From: Mycolicibacterium sp. BiH015
GTDB lineage: Bacteria; Actinomycetota; Actinomycetes; Mycobacteriales; Mycobacteriaceae
DNA length: 64,000 nt
Assembly (NCBI RefSeq): GCF_027706845.1
Contig: NZ_JAQGCZ010000002.1
Location: 682,001-746,000 of the forward strand
Direction of reading: 5' to 3'
Positions 9,593 to 19,486 of the stretch are shown here, piece after piece. Each line of letters begins with the position of its first letter. Position 1 is the first letter of the stretch. The translations under genes and the position numbers were made by a program. Below the pieces are notes generated by a model. The model was given only the letters and a program-made list of their open reading frames with translations, searched no databases and had not been told where the DNA came from.

Positions 9593-10336
9593 GTGGCCGA
9601 CGCCCCCTTTCTGCTGTTGTCCATCCGTGGTGAGGACGAAGCAGCCGACGACGAGTACCGGGCGATGAGGCGATTCGCCGGGCTCGACGAGGCCGGCATG
9701 CCCCGCATTCGGCTGACACACCGCGAGCTCGGTGACATCGATCTGGCGCAGTGGTCGGGCATCATCCTCGGGGGTGGGCCCTACACCGTCAGCGACGACC
9801 CCGCGACCAAGACGACGACGCAGCGCCGTGTCGAGGCGGAGCTGGCCGCTCTGCTCGACGACGTCATCGCCACGGACTTTCCTTTTCTCGGATGTTGTTA
9901 CGGCGTGGGTACACTCGGCACCGCCGTCGGAGCGGTGATCGACCGGTCGCACAGCGAACCAGTCGGCGGGGTGACGGTCGATCTGACCGACGAGGGCCGC
10001 CGGGATCCGTTGTTCGCGGGACTGCCCGACACTTTCGATGCGTTCGGCGGTCACAAGGAGGCGGCTACCCTGCTGCCCGACGGCGTCGTCAGCCTGGCCA
10101 CCTCTGCCGACTGCCCGGTGCAGGCCTTCCGGGTCGGCGCCAACGTGTATGCCACCCAGTTTCATCCCGAACTGGACCTCGATGGCATCTGCACTCGTAT
10201 CGACGTGTACAAGAACCACGGCTATTTCGCGCCGGACACCGCCGAATCCTTGAAAGATGCTGCGCGACAACGTCAGGTGACCCATCCGATGGAGATTCTG
10301 CGCAGATTCGTGCGGCGGTACTCCCGGCGGTTGTGA
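9593..10336 (+). CDS. Class I glutamine amidotransferase-like protein
   Basis: A 247-residue protein of the GMP-synthase-like glutamine amidotransferase family. The nucleophile elbow is FPFLGCCYGVG and the catalytic His/Glu pair is in QFHPELDLDG, so the glutaminase triad appears complete. There is no fused synthetase domain and no partner subunit nearby, so the acceptor of the ammonia is unknown. The start is a GTG without ribosome site but with a suitably placed -10 box, suggesting leaderless translation. It converges with the truncated globin gene, with three bases between the two stops. Confidence 0.85.
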   Translation: MADAPFLLLSIRGEDEAADDEYRAMRRFAGLDEAGMPRIRLTHRELGDIDLAQWSGIILGGGPYTVSDDPATKTTTQRRVEAELAALLDDVIATDFPFLGCCYGVGTLGTAVGAVIDRSHSEPVGGVTVDLTDEGRRDPLFAGLPDTFDAFGGHKEAATLLPDGVVSLATSADCPVQAFRVGANVYATQFHPELDLDGICTRIDVYKNHGYFAPDTAESLKDAARQRQVTHPMEILRRFVRRYSRRL

Positions 10337-10339
10337 GGC

Positions 10340-10714
10340 TCAGCCGGCGAACGCCGCCGTGTCCGGCGTCACGACGTCGGCTTTGAGTGGGGCCAGGTTG
10401 GCGCCGATCCGCTCGATGACGGCACCGCTGACTCCGAGATCGCTGAGGGTCTCGACCAGGTGATCGACCACCCTGTCGAAGTGGTCGGCCTGGATCTTGT
10501 ACCGCGCGTAACTTTCTCGCATCGATCGCCCGAGGTAGGGGTCAGGGCCACCGATCGCGGCGGCGATGAACGAACGCTGATGTGCCTTGAGCCGTCTCAT
10601 GTCGACGCCGTCGAAGTAGGGCGTCAGCGCGGGATCGGCGATCAGCCTGCGGTAAAGATCATCGACAGCCGCCGTGACGGCCGACGGCCCACCGATCTGG
10701 TCGAAGAGACTCAT
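10340..10714 (-). CDS. Group I truncated haemoglobin with proximal His replaced by Tyr
   Basis: A 124-residue truncated globin of the trHbN type. The fold markers are present: IGG near the N-terminus, Tyr21 at the B10 position (DDLYRRL), Gln at E11 (LKAHQRSF) and GGP before the F region. The proximal haem ligand, His81 in M. tuberculosis trHbN, aligns with Tyr69 here (SMRESYARYKI); the offset is exactly the 12 extra N-terminal residues of trHbN, so no gap is needed. Tyr as the fifth ligand would change oxygen and NO chemistry, or haem might not bind. The ATG beginning MSLFDQIGG was chosen from family alignment; the ribosome site is weak. Confidence 0.85.
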   Translation of the reverse strand: MSLFDQIGGPSAVTAAVDDLYRRLIADPALTPYFDGVDMRRLKAHQRSFIAAAIGGPDPYLGRSMRESYARYKIQADHFDRVVDHLVETLSDLGVSGAVIERIGANLAPLKADVVTPDTAAFAG

Positions 10715-10817
10715 CTCGAGAGGGTGGGCGTCTCCCGTAACGGTGGGCCGAGCGCAGGTTTCCGAATGCGTTAACTTGTCCTCACCGACGCGTCCGGCGG
10801 TCGGTGAGAATGCGCGC

Positions 10818-11111
10818 TCAGGTCTCGGGAATCGTGAGCTGCGCGCGGGCGATCTGATCGACGAACGGCGCCAGGCGGGCGCGCAGTTCGTTGTGTGCGG
10901 CGTCCTCGTCGTATGCGCGGTAGGCGGCGGCATCCTCGAAGTCCGCCACGATGACGAAGTCCCAGTTGCCCTCTCGCAGTCCGGCGTCCGTTCCGACGGT
11001 GTAACGGATCGTTCCCGGCGTGTTCAGGTGACGCAGACCGTCCTGGATGCGCTCGATCTCGGCGGCGTCATGACCGGTCTTCAGCTTTGCCAGAACAACA
11101 TTTCGGATCAC
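10818..11111 (-). CDS. Dabb (stress-responsive A/B barrel) domain protein
   Basis: A 97-residue single-domain protein of the Dabb ferredoxin-like barrel family: MIRNVVLAKLKTG at the start, GLREGNWDFVIVADFEDAAA in the middle strand, and a PFVDQIARAQLTI tail. Such proteins form dimers; functions range from stress proteins to small cyclases, and nothing here identifies a substrate. The start is a GTG with no clear ribosome site. It is divergent from furA, with about 80 bases between them that contain the furA promoter. Confidence 0.8.
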   Translation of the reverse strand: MIRNVVLAKLKTGHDAAEIERIQDGLRHLNTPGTIRYTVGTDAGLREGNWDFVIVADFEDAAAYRAYDEDAAHNELRARLAPFVDQIARAQLTIPET

Positions 11112-11154
11112 CCGGGCACCGTATCAGGACACGGTAAGCGAGCCGGTTAGATTC

Positions 11155-11183
11155 TTGACTCAGTCCAGAAACCGGCGTAGAAC
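11155..11183 (+). promoter_or_regulatory. furA-katG promoter (SigA-like, leaderless start)
   Basis: TTGACT, a 17-base spacer and TAGAAC form a good housekeeping-type promoter. The -10 box ends seven bases before the GTG of furA, so transcription should begin at or next to the start codon and give a leaderless mRNA. The equivalent M. tuberculosis furA promoter is autoregulated by FurA; an operator overlapping this site is expected but I did not define one. Confidence 0.7.
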
Positions 11184-11190
11184 CTCTCCT

Positions 11191-11640
11191 GTGACTTCGG
11201 ACTACGCGGAGCGTCTGCGCGGCGCAGATCTACGCGTCACCCGCCCGAGGCTCGCTGTGCTCGAGGCGGTGTCCGCGCACCCTCACGCCGACACGGACAC
11301 GATTTTCGGCGCCGTGCGCTCTGCGCGACCCGACGTGTCGCGGCAGGCTGTCTATGACGTACTGGCAGCCCTGACCACCGTCGGACTCGTCCGCAAGATC
11401 CAGCCGTCAGGATCGGTGGCCCGCTACGAATCCCGGGTCGGCGACAACCACCATCACGTGGTGTGCCGGTCCTGTGGCGTCATCGCCGACGTCGACTGCG
11501 CCGTCGGTGAGGCGCCCTGCCTCGTGCCCTTCGACCCCGTCGGCAGTCTCGACGGATTCGTCGTCGACGAGGCGGAGGTCGTGTACTGGGGGCTCTGCCC
11601 CCAGTGCGGCACCGAGGAGATTTCTCGATCACACCCGTGA
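11191..11640 (+). CDS. furA: FurA, Fur-family repressor of katG
   Basis: A 149-residue Fur-family repressor. The winged helix spans about residues 10-80 (DVSRQAVYDVLAALTTVGLV recognition region). The metal/dimer domain carries GDNHHHVVCRSCGVIADVDC and a C-terminal CPQC. It is nearly identical to what I recall of M. tuberculosis FurA over this core. FurA represses its own operon and relieves repression on oxidative stress, linking iron status with catalase-peroxidase production. The GTG start fits both the family N-terminus (TSDYAERLR) and the leaderless promoter; the TTG 36 bases earlier lies inside the -35 box. katG follows after 36 bases. Confidence 0.95.
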   Translation: MTSDYAERLRGADLRVTRPRLAVLEAVSAHPHADTDTIFGAVRSARPDVSRQAVYDVLAALTTVGLVRKIQPSGSVARYESRVGDNHHHVVCRSCGVIADVDCAVGEAPCLVPFDPVGSLDGFVVDEAEVVYWGLCPQCGTEEISRSHP

Positions 11641-13875
<2,235 letters not shown>

Positions 13876-13898
13876 AAACTCATTCGGCAGCCCGCGGG

Positions 13899-13937
13899 AA
13901 GGGGCGCCCAGCCGGAAATCCGGTCGGGCGCCCCTTT
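13899..13937 (+). terminator. Rho-independent-type terminator of furA-katG
   Basis: AAGGGGCGCCC pairs with GGGCGCCCCTT, with an inner CCGG/CCGG pair, followed by T-rich DNA. It begins 24 bases after the katG stop. Confidence 0.8.
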
Positions 13938-13955
13938 CTCAATGGTCCCTGCCGC

Positions 13956-14010
13956 GAAATCCACCTCTTGCCGGCGTCCGCTTGTGCTTCGGCCACAAGT
14001 GGTGGATTTC
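13956..14010. repeat. 15-bp inverted repeat between convergent genes
   Basis: GAAATCCACCTCTTG (13956-13970) matches the reverse complement of CAAGTGGTGGATTTC (13996-14010) at 14 of 15 positions. An alternative inner hairpin, CTTGTG/CACAAG with a CTTCGGC loop, shares part of the right arm. It sits just before the stop of the opposing SGNH hydrolase and could terminate that gene, or form a second terminator behind katG. Confidence 0.55.
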
Positions 14011-14026
14011 GGCGTGGTGGGCCGGC

Positions 14027-14716
14027 TCAGAAGGGGTGCAGCTTGGAACTGATCAGCGGCGCGATCTTCTCCGCCATGTACGCGTGTCCGGCGTCGGTGG
14101 GGTGAACGCCGTCCTTGCCGATCAGCTCGGGTCGGCCGGCGAACCAGCGAGCCGCAATCGGATCGACGAACGTCGCTCCGGCCAGGTCCGCCTGATAGCT
14201 GAGCACGTCGCGAATCCTCAGGACCTCCGGCGGCGGGTCGGTGGTGGGCCACGGCGGGCCGATGACGAGCAGCTCGGCGGAGCGGGCGATCTGGCGCGCC
14301 AGCCGCAGCGTGCCGTACATGGCGACCGACAGTCTGGTGGGCTCCACCTGCATGTCGTTGCGCGACCCGAAGAACACCACGAGCACGTCGTCGGGTTTGA
14401 CGGCGCGGACGGTGAGATCCTCGAAGACGCCGCCACGATTGCCGCGGGTGCAGTATCCGGCGCCGCCCTCGGCGGCAACCGTCGGCGAGACGGCGATCCC
14501 GTGCTCAGTGAGCTCCTCCCACACGCGCGGGGTCCAGCCCTCAGGACCGTTACCGCCCTCGCTGCTGCCCGCGGTATAGGAATCGCCGATCACGGCAACG
14601 CGATTGCTGGCGAAGTCGGTGTACCGCACCTCTCGCTGCTGAACTTCGGGTACGGGTGCGTACGCGGCGCCGAAGAGCACCGCGAGGGAAAGCACCACTG
14701 TCAGAAGGCGACTCAC
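14027..14716 (-). CDS. Secreted SGNH/GDSL hydrolase
   Basis: A 229-residue protein with an N-terminal hydrophobic signal segment (MSRLLTVVLSLAVLFGAAYA) and a complete SGNH hydrolase core: block I VIGDSYTAG (Ser nucleophile), block III GSRND (oxyanion Asn), block V DGVHPTDAGH (Asp-His). It is probably an exported esterase or acyl-hydrolase acting on cell-envelope lipids or esters; the substrate cannot be read from sequence. The GTG start is supported by the signal sequence beginning immediately. It converges with katG, and the acyltransferase-3 gene lies 62 bases upstream on the same strand; together they may add and remove acyl groups at the envelope. Confidence 0.87.
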   Translation of the reverse strand: MSRLLTVVLSLAVLFGAAYAPVPEVQQREVRYTDFASNRVAVIGDSYTAGSSEGGNGPEGWTPRVWEELTEHGIAVSPTVAAEGGAGYCTRGNRGGVFEDLTVRAVKPDDVLVVFFGSRNDMQVEPTRLSVAMYGTLRLARQIARSAELLVIGPPWPTTDPPPEVLRIRDVLSYQADLAGATFVDPIAARWFAGRPELIGKDGVHPTDAGHAYMAEKIAPLISSKLHPF

Positions 14717-14778
14717 TTCACCAGCCTAGGGGTTGGTGGACTCTTATTGCCCCGACGACTCGCCGCTCGCCGGTGACC

Positions 14779-15993
14779 TCAGCCGGCCCGGGCGGCGACG
14801 GATTGCAGCCTACCTGCGGGTGGCTCCGCGAGCTCGGAGGCGCGCGGTTTGCCGGGTTCGATCATGCGCCTCATCCACCGCCGCGCCGGTTCTTCCACCA
14901 CGTGGTAGAGCAACGCCGCCGCGATTCCGGCGAACAGGATGAGGCCCAGGACGACGATCTTGGACCACCAGCTCGGCGTCAGGTCGATCGAGAATTGCAG
15001 CACGGTCCAGTTCCACGCCGTGTGCACGATCTCGTGCACCATGTAGAGGCCGAAAGAGATGTGGCCGAGGTAGACCATCACCTGTGTCGACAGCAGCGCA
15101 GGCAGCGTGCCTGCGCCCACCGACAGCGTGATGACCAGCGGGACGAAGAGCACGTCGACCAGTCCGCCTGCGTCGATCATCTCTCCTGGCGGCCATGTAT
15201 CGAGGAGATAGAGCCCGCCCACGATGGCGGCGCACAGCAGCAGCGACATCACGCCGGCCGACCTCCTGGCACGGTCGGAGAGCACCAGCTTGCGGACAGC
15301 CGCGCAGGCCAGTGCGCCGGCGGTGAATTGCATGACGATGCGCGGCAACCAGCTCCACGGCGTGTAGAAGACGCCGTGAGCAAGCAGCAACAGTGTCGGG
15401 GCCATCGCTGCGGCGATCGCGAGCCAGAAGAGACCGCGTGCGCGCGTCGCCGCGGCGATCCGGAAGATGATCAGCACCAGCCCGCCGAACAGCAGGTAGG
15501 CGAGCCACTCCGCGCTGATCGACCACGCGGGCCCGTTCCAACTGGACCCGTCGAAATACGGCTGGAACCACAGCTGCACGAGAAAGAACTGCTTGAGCCA
15601 GCTCAGCGCGTTCAGCGATTCGATGACCGGCGGGGGCAGCGGAAACGCGCCCACGTACAGCGTGAAGATCGCGAACGCCGCGGCCAGGTGCATCGTCACC
15701 AGGTACACCGGCCATACCCGCGCCAGCCGCAGCCACAGGAAGCGCAGCGTGTCCCTGGTGTTCCAGGCGCCGCCCATCCGCTCGAGGTAGTTCCATGTCA
15801 GAACGAAGCCGCTCAGGATGAAGAACAGGTCGACGCCCTGGGCGCCGGCGTTGAGCACCGGCGCCAACGCTTCGCTGAACCCCGGTGCCGCCTCGGCAAC
15901 GATCGGACGGAAGTGGAAGAGCACGACCCACAGCGCGGCCACGATGCGCAGGCCCGACAGGGCGCGGATCTCACCGGTGCGCACACCACTCAT
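14779..15993 (-). CDS. Acyltransferase-3 family membrane protein
   Basis: A 404-residue integral membrane O-acyltransferase of the acyltransferase-3 (OafA/NodX) family. About ten hydrophobic segments are visible. The N-terminal signature EIRALSGLRIVAALWVVLFHF holds the conserved R-ALR and H, and the first cytoplasmic region has FFILSGFVLTW, the family's second hallmark. Members transfer acyl groups to sugars or envelope lipids from the cytoplasmic to the outer face. The ATG giving MSGVRTGEIRAL was chosen from the distance to the first membrane segment; no strong ribosome site was seen. It is probably in an operon with the downstream SGNH hydrolase. Confidence 0.87.
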   Translation of the reverse strand: MSGVRTGEIRALSGLRIVAALWVVLFHFRPIVAEAAPGFSEALAPVLNAGAQGVDLFFILSGFVLTWNYLERMGGAWNTRDTLRFLWLRLARVWPVYLVTMHLAAAFAIFTLYVGAFPLPPPVIESLNALSWLKQFFLVQLWFQPYFDGSSWNGPAWSISAEWLAYLLFGGLVLIIFRIAAATRARGLFWLAIAAAMAPTLLLLAHGVFYTPWSWLPRIVMQFTAGALACAAVRKLVLSDRARRSAGVMSLLLCAAIVGGLYLLDTWPPGEMIDAGGLVDVLFVPLVITLSVGAGTLPALLSTQVMVYLGHISFGLYMVHEIVHTAWNWTVLQFSIDLTPSWWSKIVVLGLILFAGIAAALLYHVVEEPARRWMRRMIEPGKPRASELAEPPAGRLQSVAARAG

Positions 15994-16286
15994 TTCGTCA
16001 AGATTTCGATCGGCTTCCAGGCGGCATCGTTGTCGGCAAGTGACAGGCCGGGTCCCTGAGGCAAACAACGTCCAGGGGCAGAACGGCCCCCTTCGGAAGG
16101 TCGGGTGCGACCCTGTCGGAACCGGCGACCGGTCGCAGATTACCAGCGCCCGTCCCCGAAGTGCGGCTCGCAACGCCGTCCGAGGTGTTGTCCAAGTGGG
16201 ACGGGGCCCGGGTATTCTCCTCAGAATTGTCGATCGAACATATTGGCCCGCGCAGTGCGCGCGCGCCTGCAAAGATGCCGGGGATC

Positions 16287-17456
16287 ATGGCTGCCCCCAA
16301 TGACGGCGAGGCGTTGTCGCTGCTCCTGGTGGAAGACGACCGCGCCGACGCAATCCTGGTCGAGGAGTTGATCGCCGACGCAGGACTCAGCATCGACGTG
16401 GTCTGGGCCGAATCGATGGCCAGGGCCGAGCAGGAGATCTCGATAGCCCGACCCGACTGCATCCTGCTCGACCTGCATCTGCACGACACCGACGGGATCG
16501 ACGGCCTGAACCGGATCGCCAAACAGGACGCGACGATCCCCGTCGTGGTCCTCACCGGTCTCAACGACGAGCACTTCGGAGTCTCGGCGGTCTCCGCCGG
16601 AGCCCAGGACTACCTCGTCAAAGACCGCGTCGACCCCGAGGTGCTGCGCCGCGCCGTGCTGTATGCGATCGAGCGCAAGCGCGCCGAGCTGACCGCAGTC
16701 GACCTGCATGCCAGCCAGTTGCGGGCGCGTGAGAATGCCCGGCTCGAACGCGGCCTGCTCCCGTCCCCTCTGCTGCTCGACAACCCGGGCGTCGAGATCG
16801 TCAGTCAGTACCGTCCCAGCCGGGAGAACGCTCTGCTCGGCGGCGACTTCTACGACTTCGTGCAGACGCCGGACCGCACCGTGCACGTGATGATCGGCGA
16901 CGTCGCGGGGCACGGTCCGGATGAAGCCGCGCTCGGGGTGGCGCTTCGCATCGCATGGCGTGCCCTCACCCTCGCGGGGCTGCAGGGCGCTGATCGCATG
17001 AATCAACTGGAGCGGATCCTGCGTGCCGAGCGCGCAGGCAGGGGCATCTTCGCGACGGTTCTGAGCCTGAGGATCCCACCGACCGGTTCGATGGTCACCG
17101 CCGTGCGCGCGGGACATCCGGGAATGCTGCTACACGGGGGCGGAACCGTGGAATGGGTCGAACCGCCGGGAGGGCCCGCCCTGGGCCTGCACGGACGCGA
17201 CTGGGTTCCGCAGCAGGTCGAGCTCCCCGCGGGTAAGGGGCTGGTGCTGCTCACCGACGGACTCTTCGAGGGACACATCGGCCGCGGCAACGAACGGCTC
17301 GGAGAGGCCGGGCTGCTCGAATTGGCTCGCTCGCTGGCCCACCTGCCGGGTCGAGCGTTCGTCGATGCGCTCATCAGTGCCGTCGAAGAGCGCGCCGCGG
17401 CCGACGGCGGCATCAGCGACGACATCGCCGTCGTCCGGGTAGAACGGACCTCGTGA
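16287..17456 (+). CDS. Response-regulator/PP2C (SpoIIE-type) phosphatase
   Basis: A 389-residue fusion. The receiver domain occupies about residues 8-130 (LLLVEDDRAD acidic pocket, Asp62 in CILLDLHL, Lys in DYLVKDRVD). The SpoIIE/RsbU PP2C phosphatase follows at 170-385 (LLGGDFYDF, MIGDVAGHGPDEAA, LLTDGLFE, GGISDDIAVVRV; all metal-binding Asp positions present). Such proteins dephosphorylate anti-sigma-factor antagonists when their receiver is phosphorylated. The ATG at MAAPNDGE has GGGG just upstream; ATG 16275 is an alternative. Its stop overlaps the histidine kinase start (GTGA), making the kinase the likely phosphodonor. A STAS protein and an RsbW-like kinase in this window are possible partners. 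Confidence 0.9.
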   Translation: MAAPNDGEALSLLLVEDDRADAILVEELIADAGLSIDVVWAESMARAEQEISIARPDCILLDLHLHDTDGIDGLNRIAKQDATIPVVVLTGLNDEHFGVSAVSAGAQDYLVKDRVDPEVLRRAVLYAIERKRAELTAVDLHASQLRARENARLERGLLPSPLLLDNPGVEIVSQYRPSRENALLGGDFYDFVQTPDRTVHVMIGDVAGHGPDEAALGVALRIAWRALTLAGLQGADRMNQLERILRAERAGRGIFATVLSLRIPPTGSMVTAVRAGHPGMLLHGGGTVEWVEPPGGPALGLHGRDWVPQQVELPAGKGLVLLTDGLFEGHIGRGNERLGEAGLLELARSLAHLPGRAFVDALISAVEERAAADGGISDDIAVVRVERTS

Positions 17457-19048
17457 CCGCTCCGCAACGGCGGCGCCGCGACGCGGCGGCCAGCCTGACC
17501 GTGCAGGGCTGGCAGTACGTCGTGCTGTCGGTGATGGGATTGGTCTTTCTGATCGGCGGAGTCGCCGTCGCGGTCCTGCTCAATCGCACCGACCAGGTGT
17601 CGAGGCAGTTGATCGAGAACATCCAGCCGGCGCGGGTGTCTGCCTATCAGCTACAGGCGGCGTTGCGCGATCAGGAAACCGCGGTGCGCGGATACCTCAT
17701 CACCGCCGATCCCCAATTCCTCGCCCCGTATGACGAGGGGCGCTTGACCGAGCAGCAGGCGTCGGCCGACATCAGGATTCTGGAACAGAACCGTCCCGAC
17801 CTCTTGGACGACCTCGACCGAATCGAACAGGCCTCGGGGGCGTGGCGCGAGAACTACGCCGAGCCACTCATCGCCAGCGTCAGGGCAGGCAACCCCCAGG
17901 CGGTCGACACCGCGGGGCTCGGAAAGCGCGAATTCGACCGCTTACGAGTGCTTTTCGATACCCAGAATGAACACCTGGCGGAGGCCAGGACTGACGGCAT
18001 CGTCGAGCTCGCCCAGATTCGCGGCTGGCGCAACGGTGTGCTGATTTCGATGCTCATCTCGTTCGCGGTGACAATTGTCGTCTTGGCCGTATTGACCCGA
18101 CGCGCGCTGGTCCGCCCGCTGGCCGCCCTTGCCGCGGCCTGCCGACGCATCGCCGAGGGCAGCTTCGCCGAACGCATCGTTGCCCAGGGCCCGAAGGACA
18201 TTCGTGGCATCGCCAACGACGTCGAGTACATGCGCCAGCGCATCGTCGAGGAACTCGATGCGTCCCGGGCCGCAGCGGAGGCGCTCGACGCCCACGCCGA
18301 AGAGCTGCGCCGCTCCAACGCCGAGCTCGAACAGTTCGCCTACGTGGCCTCCCACGACCTCCAGGAGCCGCTGCGCAAAGTCGCATCGTTCTGCCAGCTC
18401 CTGGAAAAGCGTTACGGCGACCAGCTCGACGAACGGGGTGTCGAGTACATCGGCTTCGCCGTCGACGGCGCCAAGCGGATGCAGGTGCTCATCAACGATC
18501 TGCTCACCTTCTCCCGGGTGGGCAGACTGAATGCCACCGAAACCTCGGTCGACCTCGACGAGGCTCTCGACAACGCGCTCGGAAACCTCGCGACCGCTGT
18601 GGAGGAATCCGGTGCGGTGATCGAGCGACCGGCCGACGGGCTTCCCGCCGTCAAGGGCGACCCGACGCTGCTGGCGATGCTGTGGCAGAACCTGGTCGGC
18701 AACGCGGTGAAGTTCCGGCGCGACGGTGTCCAACCGCGGATCGTCATCGACTGCGCACCCGGCGGCGACAGCGACGAACAGAGCTGGGCATTCTCGTTGA
18801 CCGACAACGGGATCGGTATCGCCCCCGAATTCGCCGACAAGGTGTTCATCATCTTCCAGCGTCTGCACGGACGCGACGCGTACACCGGAACCGGGATCGG
18901 CCTGGCGCTGTGCAAGAAGATCGTCGAGCACCACGGTGGAAACATCTGGATCGACACGACCTACACCGCGGGCACCCGCTTCCGGTTCACGCTGCCCGTG
19001 GCGGCGGATGACACCGCGGACACCACACTGGAAGGATCGGCATCATGA
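17453..19048 (+). CDS. CHASE3-like/HAMP sensor histidine kinase
   Basis: A 531-residue membrane histidine kinase. A first transmembrane helix spans about residues 20-44, followed by an extracytoplasmic CHASE3-like helical region (QLQAALRDQETAVRGYLITADP). A second transmembrane helix is near 195-213 and a HAMP linker follows. The HisKA domain has phosphoacceptor His301 in YVASHDLQEPLRKV, and the HATPase_c domain has an N box (QNLVGNAVKF), G1 (DNGIGI) and G2 (GTGIGLALCKKI). The HDLQEPLRKV type is common in kinases that pair with single-domain Rcp1-like regulators, which fits the next gene. It overlaps both neighbours by four bases. The signal sensed is unknown. Confidence 0.92.
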   Translation: MTAPQRRRRDAAASLTVQGWQYVVLSVMGLVFLIGGVAVAVLLNRTDQVSRQLIENIQPARVSAYQLQAALRDQETAVRGYLITADPQFLAPYDEGRLTEQQASADIRILEQNRPDLLDDLDRIEQASGAWRENYAEPLIASVRAGNPQAVDTAGLGKREFDRLRVLFDTQNEHLAEARTDGIVELAQIRGWRNGVLISMLISFAVTIVVLAVLTRRALVRPLAALAAACRRIAEGSFAERIVAQGPKDIRGIANDVEYMRQRIVEELDASRAAAEALDAHAEELRRSNAELEQFAYVASHDLQEPLRKVASFCQLLEKRYGDQLDERGVEYIGFAVDGAKRMQVLINDLLTFSRVGRLNATETSVDLDEALDNALGNLATAVEESGAVIERPADGLPAVKGDPTLLAMLWQNLVGNAVKFRRDGVQPRIVIDCAPGGDSDEQSWAFSLTDNGIGIAPEFADKVFIIFQRLHGRDAYTGTGIGLALCKKIVEHHGGNIWIDTTYTAGTRFRFTLPVAADDTADTTLEGSAS

Positions 19049-19485
19049 CACCGGCTGAACGCGCCATCGACGTCCTGCTCATCGAAGATGACCCCGGGGA
19101 CGAGCTGATCACGCGGGAAGCGTTCGAGCACAACAAGATCAAGAACACCCTGCATGTCGCCCACGACGGTGAAGAGGGGCTCGACTTCCTGTACAAGCGC
19201 GGACGCTTCGAGGACGCGCCCACGCCGGACCTGGTTCTGCTCGATCTCAATCTGCCGAAATACGACGGTCGACAACTGCTGGAGCAGATCAAGTCCGACT
19301 CCGGACTCAGCCACATCCCGGTGGTCGTGCTCACCACGTCCTCGGCGGAGGAAGACATCCTGCGGAGCTACAAGCTGCACGCCAATGCCTATGTCACCAA
19401 GCCGGTGGACCTCGACCAGTTCATGAACGCGGTCCGCCAGATCGACGAGTTCTTCGTGCAGGTGGTCCGGCTTCCGCAGTTCTGA
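19045..19485 (+). CDS. Single-domain response regulator (Rcp1-like)
   Basis: A 146-residue receiver-only protein: acidic pocket LLIEDDPGDELI, phosphoacceptor Asp67 (LVLLDLNLPKYDG), the Thr switch (VVVLTTSSAEED) and conserved Lys (AYVTKPVDLDQF). There is no output domain. It resembles Rcp1-type regulators that accept phosphate from HDLQEPLRKV kinases and probably acts through protein contacts or as a phosphate sink competing with the PP2C receiver. ATGA overlap with the kinase gene, and only one base separates its stop from the next gene's GTG, so the operon may extend further. Confidence 0.92.
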   Translation: MTPAERAIDVLLIEDDPGDELITREAFEHNKIKNTLHVAHDGEEGLDFLYKRGRFEDAPTPDLVLLDLNLPKYDGRQLLEQIKSDSGLSHIPVVVLTTSSAEEDILRSYKLHANAYVTKPVDLDQFMNAVRQIDEFFVQVVRLPQF

Positions 19486-19486
19486 C

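Noticed and set aside
16185-16215. SigF-like promoter (GTGTT then GGGTAT) before the PP2C gene
   Set aside because: The -10-like GGGTAT is good, but the spacer to any -35-like element is 19-20 bases, longer than the accepted 15-17, so I did not annotate it.
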